Shown here piece by piece: positions 35,264 to 45,200 of a stretch of 64,000 bases of DNA. A model generated the notes under the pieces. That model did no database searches. It was not told the DNA's origin and saw nothing but the letters and a program-made list of their open reading frames with translations. The stretch is taken from the NCBI RefSeq assembly GCF_009831575.1, contig NZ_WUUT01000001.1, positions 457,345-521,344 of the forward strand. The letters run 5' to 3'. The translations under genes and the position numbers were made by a program. This stretch comes from Halovenus carboxidivorans. GTDB taxonomy: Archaea; Halobacteriota; Halobacteria; Halobacteriales; Haloarculaceae. Within the stretch, counting starts at the first letter, position 1; every line of letters starts with the position of its first letter.

Positions 35264-35483
35264 ACCATCGCTTGGCGCCTGCTGTACTTAGGCTCGTTCC
35301 TTCCGTCTTGGACGCTGTGGTCCCAGCGTCGCCAGACACCGCCGGCCGTCGACGTCCAGGCGCGTCCCCGTTAGCACTGCAAAATACGAAGCCGGATCTC
35401 CTTTGGAATCTAAATCTACGCCCGGATTCAGATTTCCTTATCCAGTGAGAAACCGGATAAACATAGATCACCTATTGACAGAT

Positions 35484-38237
35484 ATGAGTCAGCGACGAAT
35501 CCAACTGGAGATCTCGGGGATGTCGTGTGCCACCTGCTCCGGGAACATCGAGGACGCGGTCGGTGCGCTCGACGGCGTCGCGGAGGTGTCGGCCAACTTC
35601 GCCGCCGACGAGGGAGTCGTCGCCTACGACCCCGAGCAGGTTCGCCTCGCGGAGATCTACGAGGCGATCGAGGACGCAGGCTACACGCCCGAGCGGGCGA
35701 ACACGACGATCCCGGTCACCGGGATGTCGTGTGCGACCTGCGCCGAAACCATCGAGGAGGCGCTGGCGGAGACGCCGGGGGTCCTCGACTCGGACGCGAA
35801 CTTCGCCAGCGACGAGGTGTTGCTGACGTACAACCCCGCCGACACCGACATGGAGGCGGTCTACGCCGCTATCGAGGAGGCGGGGTACGAGCCAGTTCGC
35901 GACGACGGCGAGGATATGACCGAGCAGCGCGAGCGCGCCGTCGAACGGGAACTGGACAGACAACGCAAACTCGTTCTCGGCGGCGCGGTGCTGACCGCCC
36001 CCTTCGTCGTGATGATGATCGAGATGCTGCCGGTCGTGGACCTGCAACTGCTTCCCCACACGGTCTTCGGCGTCGACTTCGGCTGGATCGAGTTCGGCCT
36101 GGCGACGGTTCTGATGGCCACGCTGGGTCGGGAGTTCCTCGAGGGCGCGTACCGCGCGCTGGTCAACAACCGACAGGCGAACATGGACACGCTGGTCGCG
36201 GTCGGCACGTCGACCGGATACATCTACAGCACTGTCGTCGTTCTCGGGTTCCTCCCAGACGGCGGGCTGTACTTCGAGGCAGTCGCGTTCATCCTCTGGT
36301 TCATCACCGTGGGCAACTGGCTCGAAGTCCGCTCGAAGGCCCGGGCCGGCAACGCGCTGCGGGAACTGCTGGAGATGGAAGCCGAGGAGGCGACGCTCGT
36401 CCGCGACGACGAGGAAGTCGTCGTCCCGCTGGAGGAGGTCGAGGTCGGCGACGTGATGAAAGTCCGGCCCGGCGAGCGCATCCCGACTGACGGCGTCGTC
36501 CTCGACGGGCAAAGCGCCGTCGACGAGTCGATGATCACCGGCGAGTCCGTCCCCGTCGAGAAAGGCGAGGGCGATCAGGTCGTCGGCTCGACGATCAACG
36601 AAAACGGCGTGTTGCTGGTCGAAGCCACCAGCGTCGGTGACGAGACGGCGATCCAGCAGATCGTCGACCGCGTCAAGGAAGCACAGGCTCGCCAGCCGGA
36701 CGTCCAGCGACTCGTCGACACTGTCTCGGCGTATTTCGTCCCCGCGGTGATCGCAAACGCCGTCTTCTGGGCGCTTCTGTGGGGCCTGTTCCCCGCACAG
36801 CTGTCCGCGTTCGTCGAGTGGCTGCCCCTGTGGTCGCCGGTCGGCGGCGGTCCCGCGGTCGCGCCTGTGGGCGGACCGGGCGTCCCCCTGATCGAGTTCT
36901 CGATGATCGTCCTGGCGTCGGCGCTTCTGATCGCCTGTCCCTGCGCGCTCGGGCTGGCGACGCCGGCGGCGACGATGGTCGGGTCGACGATCAGCGCGCG
37001 CAACGGCGTCCTCTTCAAGGGCGGTGACGTGCTCGAACGCGCCCGCGGCATCGATACCGTCGTCTTCGACAAGACCGGCACGCTGACACACGGCGAGATG
37101 GAACTGACCGACTTCGTCCCCGCGGCGGAGTTCGAGCCGCGAACTGACGGCGGCGAGCGACCCGACGGGTCGCGGTCCTCGTCAGAACCCCGTTCTGACG
37201 GCGGTGAGCAGACCGACAGTCTGCGAACTTCGTCAGAACCCCGTTCTGACGGCGGTGAGCAGACCGATAGTCCGCGATCCTCGTCAGATCTTCGATCTGA
37301 CGGTGGGTCGCTCGTCTACGCCGAGCAGGATCCCGAGACCGTCCTCGAACTCGCGGCGAGCGCCGAACGCGGCAGCGAACACCCGCTGGGCGAGGCCGTC
37401 GTCGCCGGTGCGCGCGAGCGGGGTCTCGATCCCGCCGAGCCGGATACGTTCGAGAACGTCCCCGGCCACGGTATCCGCGCGACCGTCGACGGCCGCGAGG
37501 TGCTCGTCGGCAACCGCAAACTCCTCCGCGACGAGGGGATCGATCCCGGACCCGCCGCCGAGACGCTCCAGCGCCTCGAACGCGAGGGCAAGACGGCGAT
37601 TCTCGTCGCCGTCGACGGCGAACTCGCGGGCGTGCTGGCGACGGCCGACCGGGTCCGCGAGAGCGCGAAATCGACCGTCTCCGCGCTCCAGGAGAAGGGC
37701 ATCTCGGTGATGATGCTCACCGGCGACAACGAGCGGACCGCCCACGCCGTCGCCGAGCAACTGGGTATCGATCCCGGGAACGTCCGTGCCGGTGTGCTCC
37801 CCGACGACAAGGCCGATACCATCGACGACATCCAATCGGACGGAACGCGCGCGATGATGGTCGGCGACGGCGTCAACGACGCCCCCGCGCTGACCAACGC
37901 CGCAATCGGGGTCGCAATCGGCAGCGGCACTGACGTGGCCATCGAGAGCGCCGACGTGACGCTGATGCGCGACGACCCCGCGGACGTGCTGAAGGTGCTC
38001 CACGTCGCCGACGCGACGATCCGGAAGGTCTACCAGAACCTCTTCTGGGCGCTCGGCTACAACGCGACGCTGGTTCCCATCGCCTCGCTCGGCCTGCTGA
38101 ACCCGGCGCTTGCTGGCCTGGCGATGGCCGCTTCGAGCGTCTCCGTGATGTCGAACAGCCTCGCGTTCATCAACTACGATCCCCACGAAGAGTACGTCTT
38201 CCTCCCGCTTCGGCCGCTCCAGCGGCTCCTCGGCTGA
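35484..38237 (+). CDS. copA: CopA-type heavy-metal P1B-ATPase
   Basis: This 917-aa protein starts at ATG 35484 ([12 protein letters not shown]). Two heavy-metal-binding domains have GMSCATC at 12 to 18 and again near 80. The membrane part has [10 protein letters not shown] near 485, the copper-type CPC, the actuator has TGES near 352, the phosphorylation site [10 protein letters not shown] is at 529 and the hinge GDGVNDAP near 794. It should export Cu(I). Between the phosphorylation site and the ATP-binding domain is a hydrophilic insert (~residues 549 to 606) built from 51-bp palindromic repeats, absent from normal CopA. No regulator or chaperone gene is adjacent. Confidence 0.9.
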   Translation: MSQRRIQLEISGMSCATCSGNIEDAVGALDGVAEVSANFAADEGVVAYDPEQVRLAEIYEAIEDAGYTPERANTTIPVTGMSCATCAETIEEALAETPGVLDSDANFASDEVLLTYNPADTDMEAVYAAIEEAGYEPVRDDGEDMTEQRERAVERELDRQRKLVLGGAVLTAPFVVMMIEMLPVVDLQLLPHTVFGVDFGWIEFGLATVLMATLGREFLEGAYRALVNNRQANMDTLVAVGTSTGYIYSTVVVLGFLPDGGLYFEAVAFILWFITVGNWLEVRSKARAGNALRELLEMEAEEATLVRDDEEVVVPLEEVEVGDVMKVRPGERIPTDGVVLDGQSAVDESMITGESVPVEKGEGDQVVGSTINENGVLLVEATSVGDETAIQQIVDRVKEAQARQPDVQRLVDTVSAYFVPAVIANAVFWALLWGLFPAQLSAFVEWLPLWSPVGGGPAVAPVGGPGVPLIEFSMIVLASALLIACPCALGLATPAATMVGSTISARNGVLFKGGDVLERARGIDTVVFDKTGTLTHGEMELTDFVPAAEFEPRTDGGERPDGSRSSSEPRSDGGEQTDSLRTSSEPRSDGGEQTDSPRSSSDLRSDGGSLVYAEQDPETVLELAASAERGSEHPLGEAVVAGARERGLDPAEPDTFENVPGHGIRATVDGREVLVGNRKLLRDEGIDPGPAAETLQRLEREGKTAILVAVDGELAGVLATADRVRESAKSTVSALQEKGISVMMLTGDNERTAHAVAEQLGIDPGNVRAGVLPDDKADTIDDIQSDGTRAMMVGDGVNDAPALTNAAIGVAIGSGTDVAIESADVTLMRDDPADVLKVLHVADATIRKVYQNLFWALGYNATLVPIASLGLLNPALAGLAMAASSVSVMSNSLAFINYDPHEEYVFLPLRPLQRLLG
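37130..37301 (+). repeat. Tandem 51-bp palindromic repeats inside copA
   Basis: There are four heads at 37130, 37181, 37232 and 37283, exactly 51 bp apart. Heads 2 and 3 are GTCAGAAC-CCC-GTTCTGAC, a perfect 8-bp hairpin. Head 4 is GTCAGATC-TTC-GATCTGAC, with a compensating change in both arms. Head 1 is diverged but still folds (GTTCG/CGAAC). The unit is a multiple of three, so it stays in frame and codes Ser/Glu/Asp/Gly-rich [14 protein letters not shown]. Confidence 0.85.
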
Positions 38238-38300
38238 TTCTCGGAACCGCAAACTCGATTTGCAGATGTCGAGCAGGTCACCGCAACTGATCTTCACCGA

Positions 38301-38399
38301 TCAGTCCCAGGTGAGCCGGAAATCATCAGTCACGGTGATCTGAAACGACACACACCGACCGATACCCCCGTCGACGACGGTGTCTTCGCGAACGATCAC
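38301..38399 (-). CDS. Possible 32-aa protein coupled to the upstream gene
   Basis: A GTG at 38399 overlaps the TGA of the upstream gene (GTGA). The frame reads VIVREDTVVDGGIGRCVSFQ and ends in TWD. The alternation of strand-like residues looks protein-like, but no family is recognised. It could be a coupled small protein or chance. Confidence 0.35.
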   Translation of the reverse strand: MIVREDTVVDGGIGRCVSFQITVTDDFRLTWD

Positions 38400-39229
38400 T
38401 CGGGGTCGACGCTGTGGTCGACGCCCTCCCGCTCGTCGGCCCGTTTCCGCCGGATCGCCGCCCGAGCGTTGCCGGCCTCGTAGCCGAACAGCACCGACTC
38501 GGCGTACTCGTCCGCGACGTCCATCACCTTGATCAGGTTGTCGACGTCGATGTTGATCGCGTAGAGCTCGATGCTAAACGGGGTGTCGAGGCGATCTGCG
38601 AACCCTTTGGCGATGACCTCCACCCAGTAGGTCGTCTCGTAGGCCATATCGTAGATCGGGACGACGAACTCGTCGACGTACTCGGCCAGTGCGTCGAGAT
38701 CCAGTCCGCTCCGGGCGTCGAGATGGCCCGGATACGGGTCGGGGTACAGCGTGAGATACAGATCGCCGGGCACGCGGTCGCGGGCCTCGGCGACGAACTC
38801 GGTGATGACGTTCCGCCGCCAGGCCCGCCGGTCCTCGAACTCGCTTTCGGCGAATCGCGCGTTGCAGTGCTCGCAGTAACAGTACTCCTCGCGGGGAAAG
38901 CCAACGTCGTCAAGTCGCACGTCCTCGTTGACGTCGGCGGCGTCTTCGACCATCTCCAGGATCCCCTCGCGGTAGGTGTCTTTCGAGGGACAGACGTAAT
39001 CCCAGTCGAAATACGGGCGCTCCCGCGTCGCGGGCGTGCCGTACTCGTCGACGGGGGCAAGGGTCGGGTCACCTTCGACGGCGGCGTTGTCACCGAACGC
39101 CGAGATCATGTTGACGGCGCCGGCGACCGGTTCGGTCGCGCGGCCGGTCACGTCTTTCATCTCGAAAAACGTCCGGTCGAACTCCTGCCAGGTCACCTCC
39201 TCCTCGTTTCGCGTGACGATTCCGTACAT
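38396..39229 (-). CDS. Uncharacterised protein, possible TIM-barrel glycoside-hydrolase-like
   Basis: This 277-aa protein has successive strand-helix units, such as DVRLDDVGFPREEYCYCEHC, DLYLTLYPDPYPGHLD, VDEFVVPIYDMAYETTYWV and FSIELYAINIDVDNL, like a beta/alpha barrel. Acidic residues lie at strand ends (RLDD; PIYD; IELYA). The CxCxxC in EYCYCEHC resembles a motif seen in some uncharacterised hydrolase-like barrels. No signal peptide, so cytoplasmic. A conserved haloarchaeal protein whose substrate is unknown. Confidence 0.6.
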   Translation of the reverse strand: MYGIVTRNEEEVTWQEFDRTFFEMKDVTGRATEPVAGAVNMISAFGDNAAVEGDPTLAPVDEYGTPATRERPYFDWDYVCPSKDTYREGILEMVEDAADVNEDVRLDDVGFPREEYCYCEHCNARFAESEFEDRRAWRRNVITEFVAEARDRVPGDLYLTLYPDPYPGHLDARSGLDLDALAEYVDEFVVPIYDMAYETTYWVEVIAKGFADRLDTPFSIELYAINIDVDNLIKVMDVADEYAESVLFGYEAGNARAAIRRKRADEREGVDHSVDPE

Positions 39230-39301
39230 ACACCACAGTTGGGGCCGAGCCCCCTAAGGGATTCGAGAACGAGTGGTTGACGAGCGATACGCTCCCCGGC
39301 G

Positions 39302-39376
39302 TTACTCGCTGCTGACGAGTTTGTAGGCCAGGGCGATAGCGACCAGTGCGATAGCGAGTTTCAGTTTCGTAGACAT
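39302..39376 (-). CDS. 24-aa single-pass membrane microprotein
   Basis: ATG at 39376, stop TAA at 39302. The product starts MSTKLKL, followed by one hydrophobic helix IALVAIALAYKLV and a polar SSE end. Similar MSTK-type micro membrane proteins occur between genes in other haloarchaea as far as I recall. It lies in a 235-base gap between two minus-strand genes. Confidence 0.5.
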   Translation of the reverse strand: MSTKLKLAIALVAIALAYKLVSSE

Positions 39377-39464
39377 CGTATCAACCCTCGCAACACTGGA
39401 TAATAGGCCTTCCGCCACGCATACGAAAAGTTATCATTCGCCACGATGGTGGCGTGGCTCCGAG

Positions 39465-40154
39465 TCAGAATCCCTCGGTGAACGGCCTGACCAGCCGACG
39501 AACCACTCCGGTCACCCCTCCGGCAGCCTGTCGCCCTAGCCCGCTCAACCCCATCTTCTCCTCGTCCAGAGCGTACCGCGGCCGTTCGGCATCCGGATCG
39601 ACGGCGTAGATTGCTCCGTCCTGCCCCGCGATATCGATCACGTCCCGGATTCGTGAGGGGGTGAGATCACACGCCTCGGCGAGTTCGTCGACCGTCTTCG
39701 GTCCCCGTCGTAGTTCGTCGGCGACGAGACTCGTGTGTTGTGTGACGAGCATCGCCTCGGCGCTGCTCAGGTCGTCGTCTGCTCCGCCGGTATCGAGACG
39801 CCGACCCTGCACGAAGTCTGCTCGTGCATCGAGGATCAGCCAGAGGCCCGCAGCGACCGCGAGACCGGGCACCAGCAGCCGCACGGTCGTTCCCGACTGT
39901 GCGTGTTCGAGCCACAGCCAGGCGGTGCTGCCGGCCGTCACGAGGACGCCGAAACCGACTTTCACCCAGCGCTCGTCGACCCCCGGCAGACCCCGCAGTA
40001 GCTCTATCCCCTCCCTGATCGCCACCGCGATAGCGACTCCGGCGAGGATGTCGTAACTCTCGGTCAGCAGATAGACGACCGCCAGCGTCGCTACCCACAC
40101 CACCACGCTCCGTGCCGAGAACCGGCGTCTGAGGGCAGCGAGTACAGAGCCCAT
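39465..40154 (-). CDS. Membrane protein with C-terminal winged helix
   Basis: The protein has 229 aa and about four membrane segments in residues 15 to 110 (VVVWVATLAVVYLLTES; VKVGFGVLVTAGSTAWLWL; LLVPGLAVAAGLWLIL). A cytoplasmic winged helix follows at ~140 to 200: SLVADELRRGPKTVDELAEACDLTPSRIRDVIDIA, then YAVDPDAERPRYALD as the wing. This is a membrane-tethered DNA-binding-like layout. It lies three genes downstream of the opsin on the same strand, with its own upstream gap of 90 bases. Confidence 0.65.
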   Translation of the reverse strand: MGSVLAALRRRFSARSVVVWVATLAVVYLLTESYDILAGVAIAVAIREGIELLRGLPGVDERWVKVGFGVLVTAGSTAWLWLEHAQSGTTVRLLVPGLAVAAGLWLILDARADFVQGRRLDTGGADDDLSSAEAMLVTQHTSLVADELRRGPKTVDELAEACDLTPSRIRDVIDIAGQDGAIYAVDPDAERPRYALDEEKMGLSGLGRQAAGGVTGVVRRLVRPFTEGF

Positions 40155-40244
40155 CGTTCAGGGTCTACTCCCAGATCCTTATCAATACAGCGACCAGTTT
40201 CGCGGCGAGAAACGAACGAGTCCGGTACGGACGGCTGCTACCGG

Positions 40245-40847
40245 TCACAGGTCGGGATCGATGATGACTGACTCCCCCTCGTCGTCGACCCGACCGAGCG
40301 TGATACTACAGCCCGGACAGGTCACTTCGAGGACGCTCTCGGGAATCTCCTCGGGGACCTCGGCCTTCTGATCGCAGGCGGGACAGTGAAGGGTCTCCGA
40401 CGGATAGACCCGGGACCGCCCGTCGTCCGACCGGCCGGTGTTCAGTGTCGGGGGCTGTTCCTCGGACTGGTGGTCGTGTCCAGCCGACGACCGCCGTTCG
40501 GTTCCCGCGGGGTCGCCGCCCGCCGGTTCCGAGCCGCCGTTGCTCAGTCGCCTGATCGTCCGGGCGATGCGGCGGGCCCGCTGCAACGAATCAGCGACCC
40601 CGGTCACGACGTACTCGGTTCTGCGCGTCTCGATTTCGATCTCCGGTGCGACCCCCTCGACGAGTTCCACTCTGTAGATCTGGTCGTGGTCGACGACAAT
40701 CTCGCGGTCGGATGTCGTCCCGGTCCGTGCCTCGATCACGAGCCGATCTGACTCGACGACGAGCGACAGCGCGATTGCGTCGAGCGTCTCCGCCCCCGAG
40801 GAGATGACCCGGTTCGGCTTTGCGATGTACGGAAGTTCTCCTGACAT
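40245..40847 (-). CDS. PH-like domain and zinc-ribbon protein
   Basis: This 200-aa protein has residues ~1 to 100 as a small beta-rich domain (LSLVVESDRLVIEARTG; REIVVDHDQIYRVELVEG; YVVTGVADSLQRARRIARTI) that ends with a helix, as in PH/GRAM-like folds. A disordered Gly/Ser linker follows, then a C-terminal zinc ribbon LHCPACDQKAE...VTCPGCS. It lies 108 bases downstream of the mini-transducer gene on the same strand. A similar PH-like layout occurs in the archaeal chemotaxis adaptor CheF, but I see no direct sequence match. Function unknown. Confidence 0.6.
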   Translation of the reverse strand: MSGELPYIAKPNRVISSGAETLDAIALSLVVESDRLVIEARTGTTSDREIVVDHDQIYRVELVEGVAPEIEIETRRTEYVVTGVADSLQRARRIARTIRRLSNGGSEPAGGDPAGTERRSSAGHDHQSEEQPPTLNTGRSDDGRSRVYPSETLHCPACDQKAEVPEEIPESVLEVTCPGCSITLGRVDDEGESVIIDPDL

Positions 40848-40955
40848 AGTCGTAGCTATCGAGTACGGTCTCAGCGGTCAGCGGTGGCTCGTCGTCTCCG
40901 TCGGATGTGTCGGTAGCCCACACAGACCGGCGCTCGACGGGAGCGATACCCCGGC

Positions 40956-41363
40956 TCAGTCATCGTCCTGTCGACTCTGGTCGAGCTGTTGGTCTCTGGT
41001 CTTGACCCCGTCACGGAGCGAGGAGAGCGCCCGATACACCTCCCCGAACTCGTCGTTTCTGTTCGCTTCGAGCTCCGTATCCAGCTCCCCCTCCTCGATC
41101 TGCCGTGCTCGTTCCGCGAGCACCCGCAACGAGGACAGCGTCTCCCTGATGAACGCGGCGAAGGTGAACACGATCCCGACGAGAAGAATCAGAAAGATCG
41201 TCACGAGTCCAGACAGCAGCTGCTGTCGGGCCGAACTGCCGAGCTCCGGCGCCAGGTTCGTATAGAGGTTTACCGACGCGGCCGCGACAGCCGCGAGCAA
41301 CAACAGCCCGACGGCCCCGAACTTCTTCCTGTACTTTCCTGTTCGTTTTTTGTCGTTAACCAC
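40956..41363 (-). CDS. Htr-like mini-transducer: two membrane helices plus HAMP, no signalling domain
   Basis: This 135-aa protein starts at a GTG (41363). It aligns along its length with the N-terminal part of sensory rhodopsin II transducers (HtrII): a basic start then GKYRKKFGAVGLLLLAAVAA (TM1), a short outer loop, TM2 (LLSGLVTIFLILLVGIVF), and a HAMP domain LAERARQIEEGELDTELEANRNDEFG-like from ~85 to 125. It ends in a charged tail. The kinase-control and methylation regions of Htr proteins are entirely absent, with no sign of them in the following DNA. It is located 69 bases after the opsin. Haloarcula marismortui HtrM, as I recall, has the same reduced form. Confidence 0.82.
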   Translation of the reverse strand: MVNDKKRTGKYRKKFGAVGLLLLAAVAAASVNLYTNLAPELGSSARQQLLSGLVTIFLILLVGIVFTFAAFIRETLSSLRVLAERARQIEEGELDTELEANRNDEFGEVYRALSSLRDGVKTRDQQLDQSRQDDD

Positions 41364-41432
41364 GACCTAACTAGCGAACCGACGAATAAATATCGTCCGC
41401 TCGGGTGGATATTTGTCACAAACCGCCGTCCA

Positions 41433-42131
41433 TCACTGAGAGGCGGTCGGAACGTCGTACGACAGGAACGTGTTCAGCGTGTATTGCCTGAACAGAATAA
41501 TTGACATCAATCCGACCTTTGCGGCGATATCGAGCGTCGTGATCAGAAAGCTCAGGTCCCCCGCCTGAACGGCACCGAGACCGATGGGACCGAGAAAGTA
41601 CACCACCGGGTAGATGGCCCACGTTGCGATCGTCAGATCCCGGAGGCTGATGAACAGGCTTCGGGAGGTTCGCGAGGCCCCGATCAGCGCGCTGCTGAAC
41701 GTCTGCGCGAACAGGTAGACGAGCGCGACGAAACAGATCGTCGAGGCGCTGAATGCGATCCACTGGATCGTCCCGGACTGGGTGACGAACACGTAACCGA
41801 GCGCGATCATGACGACGTTCGCGAGCACGGCGGCCAGTTTCGTCGCCCGCTCGACGCCCGCGAGTCTGCCGAGATAGTAGGTGATAAGCGGTGTCGTCAC
41901 CATCCAGTCGGCGAACCGCAGGGCCTCCAGCCCCACACCCACGTCGACGGTCCCGGACTCGACGGCGTACATGCCGACGTACGCCGTCCCCGCGACGGCC
42001 GCGATCACTGGCGGCAGGAAGTAAAACGGCGACCGGATGCTCCCGTTCTGCACGGCGAACAACACGAACAGCACCGCGGCCGTAAAGAACACACTCGCCC
42101 CGATTCCGAACCAGACCGCTGCATCAACCAT
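41433..42131 (-). CDS. Sensory-rhodopsin-II-like microbial rhodopsin
   Basis: From the ATG at 42131 the protein has 232 aa and numbers exactly like Natronomonas SRII: R72, D75 (RFADWMVTTPLITYY), W171/Y174/P175 (WAIYP), D201 and the retinal Lys205 (LDIAAK). TTTATG about 26 bases upstream can be the TATA box; an ATG ten codons earlier is less likely. The proton-donor site of pumps (Asp96 of bacteriorhodopsin) is Tyr here, arguing against a pump. Residues that SRII uses for signal transfer differ: position 204 is Ala, not Thr, and position 199 is Thr, not Tyr. It is followed by the mini-transducer gene. Probable role: light sensing that tunes phototaxis, as proposed for SRM. Confidence 0.85.
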   Translation of the reverse strand: MVDAAVWFGIGASVFFTAAVLFVLFAVQNGSIRSPFYFLPPVIAAVAGTAYVGMYAVESGTVDVGVGLEALRFADWMVTTPLITYYLGRLAGVERATKLAAVLANVVMIALGYVFVTQSGTIQWIAFSASTICFVALVYLFAQTFSSALIGASRTSRSLFISLRDLTIATWAIYPVVYFLGPIGLGAVQAGDLSFLITTLDIAAKVGLMSIILFRQYTLNTFLSYDVPTASQ

Positions 42132-42224
42132 AGCTACCAGTAATACGGCCGTAAAACTCATAAATCCAATCTTCCCGGCGACGTGCTCACCCCGAATCTG
42201 CCCGCGTCTCGGGTGCTACCCCGG

Positions 42225-45200
42225 TCACATGAAGTCGGCAATCCCCGACTGTTTGTTGTTGTCGTTCTCGAAGATGCGCTCGATGCGCTGTTCGAGGATC
42301 TGCAACCGCTGTTTCGTGTAGTCGTCGGCGCCGAACTCCTCGGCGACGTGGATTGCGGTGTCCATGTACTTGTTGACGGATCCCTCGTGGACGGTGAGGT
42401 TGATATCGCCGCCGCACTCCCGGCAGTCGCCGGTCAGCGGCGCGCGACGGTACTTCTCGCCGCAGTCCAGACACCGGAACTCCTGGCTGGAGAAGGCCTT
42501 GAGATTGCCCAGCAGATCCGGCAGGAAGTGGAACTCGATGATCCGCTCGGCCACGTCCGACTCGTCGACGGCCCGGAGTTTCCGCGACAGCGCCAGTTGG
42601 GCGTCCATCTTCTCCTCCATCGATCCCAGGGTCTTGTACGCAGACAGATCCGGACCGGCGGCCAGATCGGTGGTGTCGTGGGTGTGATCGAAGCCGGTGT
42701 ACTGCTGGTCGGTGTCCAGCGTCTCCTCGGCGATGGTCATGATCTCTTCGACCTCACCGGTCTCGGCCATCTCGCGGGTCGACTCGTAGAACTCCCGGGG
42801 ATAGCTCCGCATGATGTCGACGTTGTGGGCCTCGTCGTCGATTTCGGCGGGGTCGATCCGGGAGGACATCACCAGCGGCGCGTCCATCCGCCCCCCGCGC
42901 TGGTCGGGTAGAAAGCTCTCAGAGAAGTTCAATAACCCGTCCAGAAGCAGCATCACGCAATCTTCGTCGCCGTCGCACTGGCCGCTGAAGATGTCGTTTG
43001 CAACCAGCGCGTGAGTATCTTCGACGGTGACACAGTAGGTGTGCGAGATGTCGGGCTCAACGTGTTCGACGGAGACCACTTCGTCGAGCCAGACATCTCC
43101 GCCGTCGCCGAGTAGCCGCTGCGGTCTGGTCTCGGTACTGGCCAGTGACGCTTCGAGTTGGGTCTGTTTTCGGGGCAGGTCAAAGCCGATACGCGAGGCG
43201 AACCGTGCGGCGTTTTCCGAGGTGATTTTCAGCACCTGCGTCTCGAAGGTCGGATCGCCGTCGTAGAATTCCGCGATGGCGCCGGAGTCGTATGTCCGAC
43301 GCTCCGTGTACGTTTTCGCGGCGATACCGAACCGTTTCAGTGCGCCTCGAAGGTCCGATTCGAGCTCCGTACTGACGGTGTGTGCTCGGACTTCGATTCG
43401 ATCCGCTGCCGTGCTGCCGTCGCCGGTGAAGTATCCCGAGAGGAACTTCTGGAGTTGCGGCTTCGGTCCACTGAACAACGGCTCGGGGATGCGCTTCGTC
43501 TCCGCTCGCGCGCCGAGTTCGAGCACGTCAGTGAACAGCGTCCCGACAAGTCGGCTCGAAGCCGTGATTTTCCACTCGTTTTCCTCGTAGGCGTCGACGC
43601 CGAGTTGGTCGTCGAAGGTCTCGGTGACCAGTTCCCGGGCGGGTTCGTCCGGGACACAGATTGTCGTTTGGTAGAACGACCCCTTTTCCCGTCGGGTAAA
43701 GCCCTCCGCCGCGTAGTAGCCGAGCAGTGTGGCGAACTCCTCGTCGATGCTGAACCGTCGGTCGATCTCTGCCGTGTCTCGCCGCACAGCGAGCGTGAGA
43801 TCGTCGGGCAGCGTCTCGACGAGTTCCTCTCGGCTCACGAGGTCGAGAAGCCGAGCGGCCGGGACGCTGTCACGACTCACCCAGTTGTAGACCGTCGACG
43901 TACTCACCCCGAACTGATCCGCACACGGACCGACGTACCCTTCTCCGGGCGTATGCTCTCGGAACAGTTGCTTGATCCGCTCGGAGCCGAGGCCCCGGAT
44001 CATCAGATCCTCGTTCGGGATCGAGTCCGCATCGATGAATGCCGCAAGTAGATCGAGTTCGTACGGATCGCCGTCGTAGCTAATCTCTTTGGGTGACGGA
44101 ACGGTGTCGCCGGCGGCTATTTCCGTGGCTTTGACGCGTTCCGGACCGTCGGCGTATCGAATCAGTTCGTGGTCAGGAGTGACCGTCAGCGAGCGACCGC
44201 CGCGGGTTTCGATCGCGACCATGTGCTCCGGGGCCGGATGCTTCGAGACGGCTTCGATCTGAGCGGACGCCTGCGCTCCGTCGTCCGTGACCGAGGGGAC
44301 CGAGAGCGGGGTCTCAAGTTCCTGCACGAGTGTCCCGACGTCGTCGGGTTCTGGATCTGTCAGCCGGTCCTCGACGACCGATTCGATCCGCTCGTGGTGC
44401 CGGTTCCCGTCTTCGTCCTCGTACCAGATCTTCGTCTCGGGATGGAAACAGTTCCGCCGTTTCGCGGCGTGAAAGTACGGATGAGCGTATCCGACGGCGG
44501 CCGACGTGAATCCGATCACTCTCCCGACAGTCGCCGCGCTGGTGTGCGGTGCCATCCCGAAGACGAGTTCGCCGACCAGGTCCTGTCGGTCCTCGAACTC
44601 GTAGTACGGCTCCAGCCCGTAGTACTGCTCCAGGAGGTCGTCGACGAAGTCGGCGGTCCGGAGCATGTGTTCGGCCGCGCCGTCGGAGAGCACCACGTCC
44701 TGCACCTTGAGTTCGACCAGTTGGTCCTCGTGGCGGAGCGGGTCGCCGCGGATGTCCTCGGTGTAGCCCAGTTCCTGCAGATCCTCGACGGTCACGTCCA
44801 ACTCCGACGGCCGGACGGCGGTCACCGGCAGGTCGGTCATGTCGTAGCGGACCGTCCCGTCCTTGAACGCCGACACGTCGTGTTTCGCCCGCAGAATACC
44901 CTTTTCTAGCGGTTCGGGCGTCTTCTCCTTCGAGGAGAGCCCCTTGACGGCCTTGAGTTTGTCGTACGCCGAGGGGCGCTCACCGACGGTCTCTAACGCC
45001 GCGTCGAGTTCCTCGTGGATGTCGAGGGTCTTGGTCTGGGTGGGAGAGGCGAGCGTCTCACAGCGGTCACACTCCGCGCGGCCGGACTCGTCCGGTTCGA
45101 CTCTGCTCTCACAGTCCGGACAGATGTAGACCGCCTCGGCGACGCCGCCGCAGTCGGGACAGCGCGGCCGGTGGGTGCGTCTCGAACAGTCGACACACTC

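Noticed and set aside
38280-38340. Hairpin-like terminator after copA
   Set aside because: GATCTTCACCGATC-type pairing is short and there is no T-run. The segment overlaps the possible 32-aa gene.
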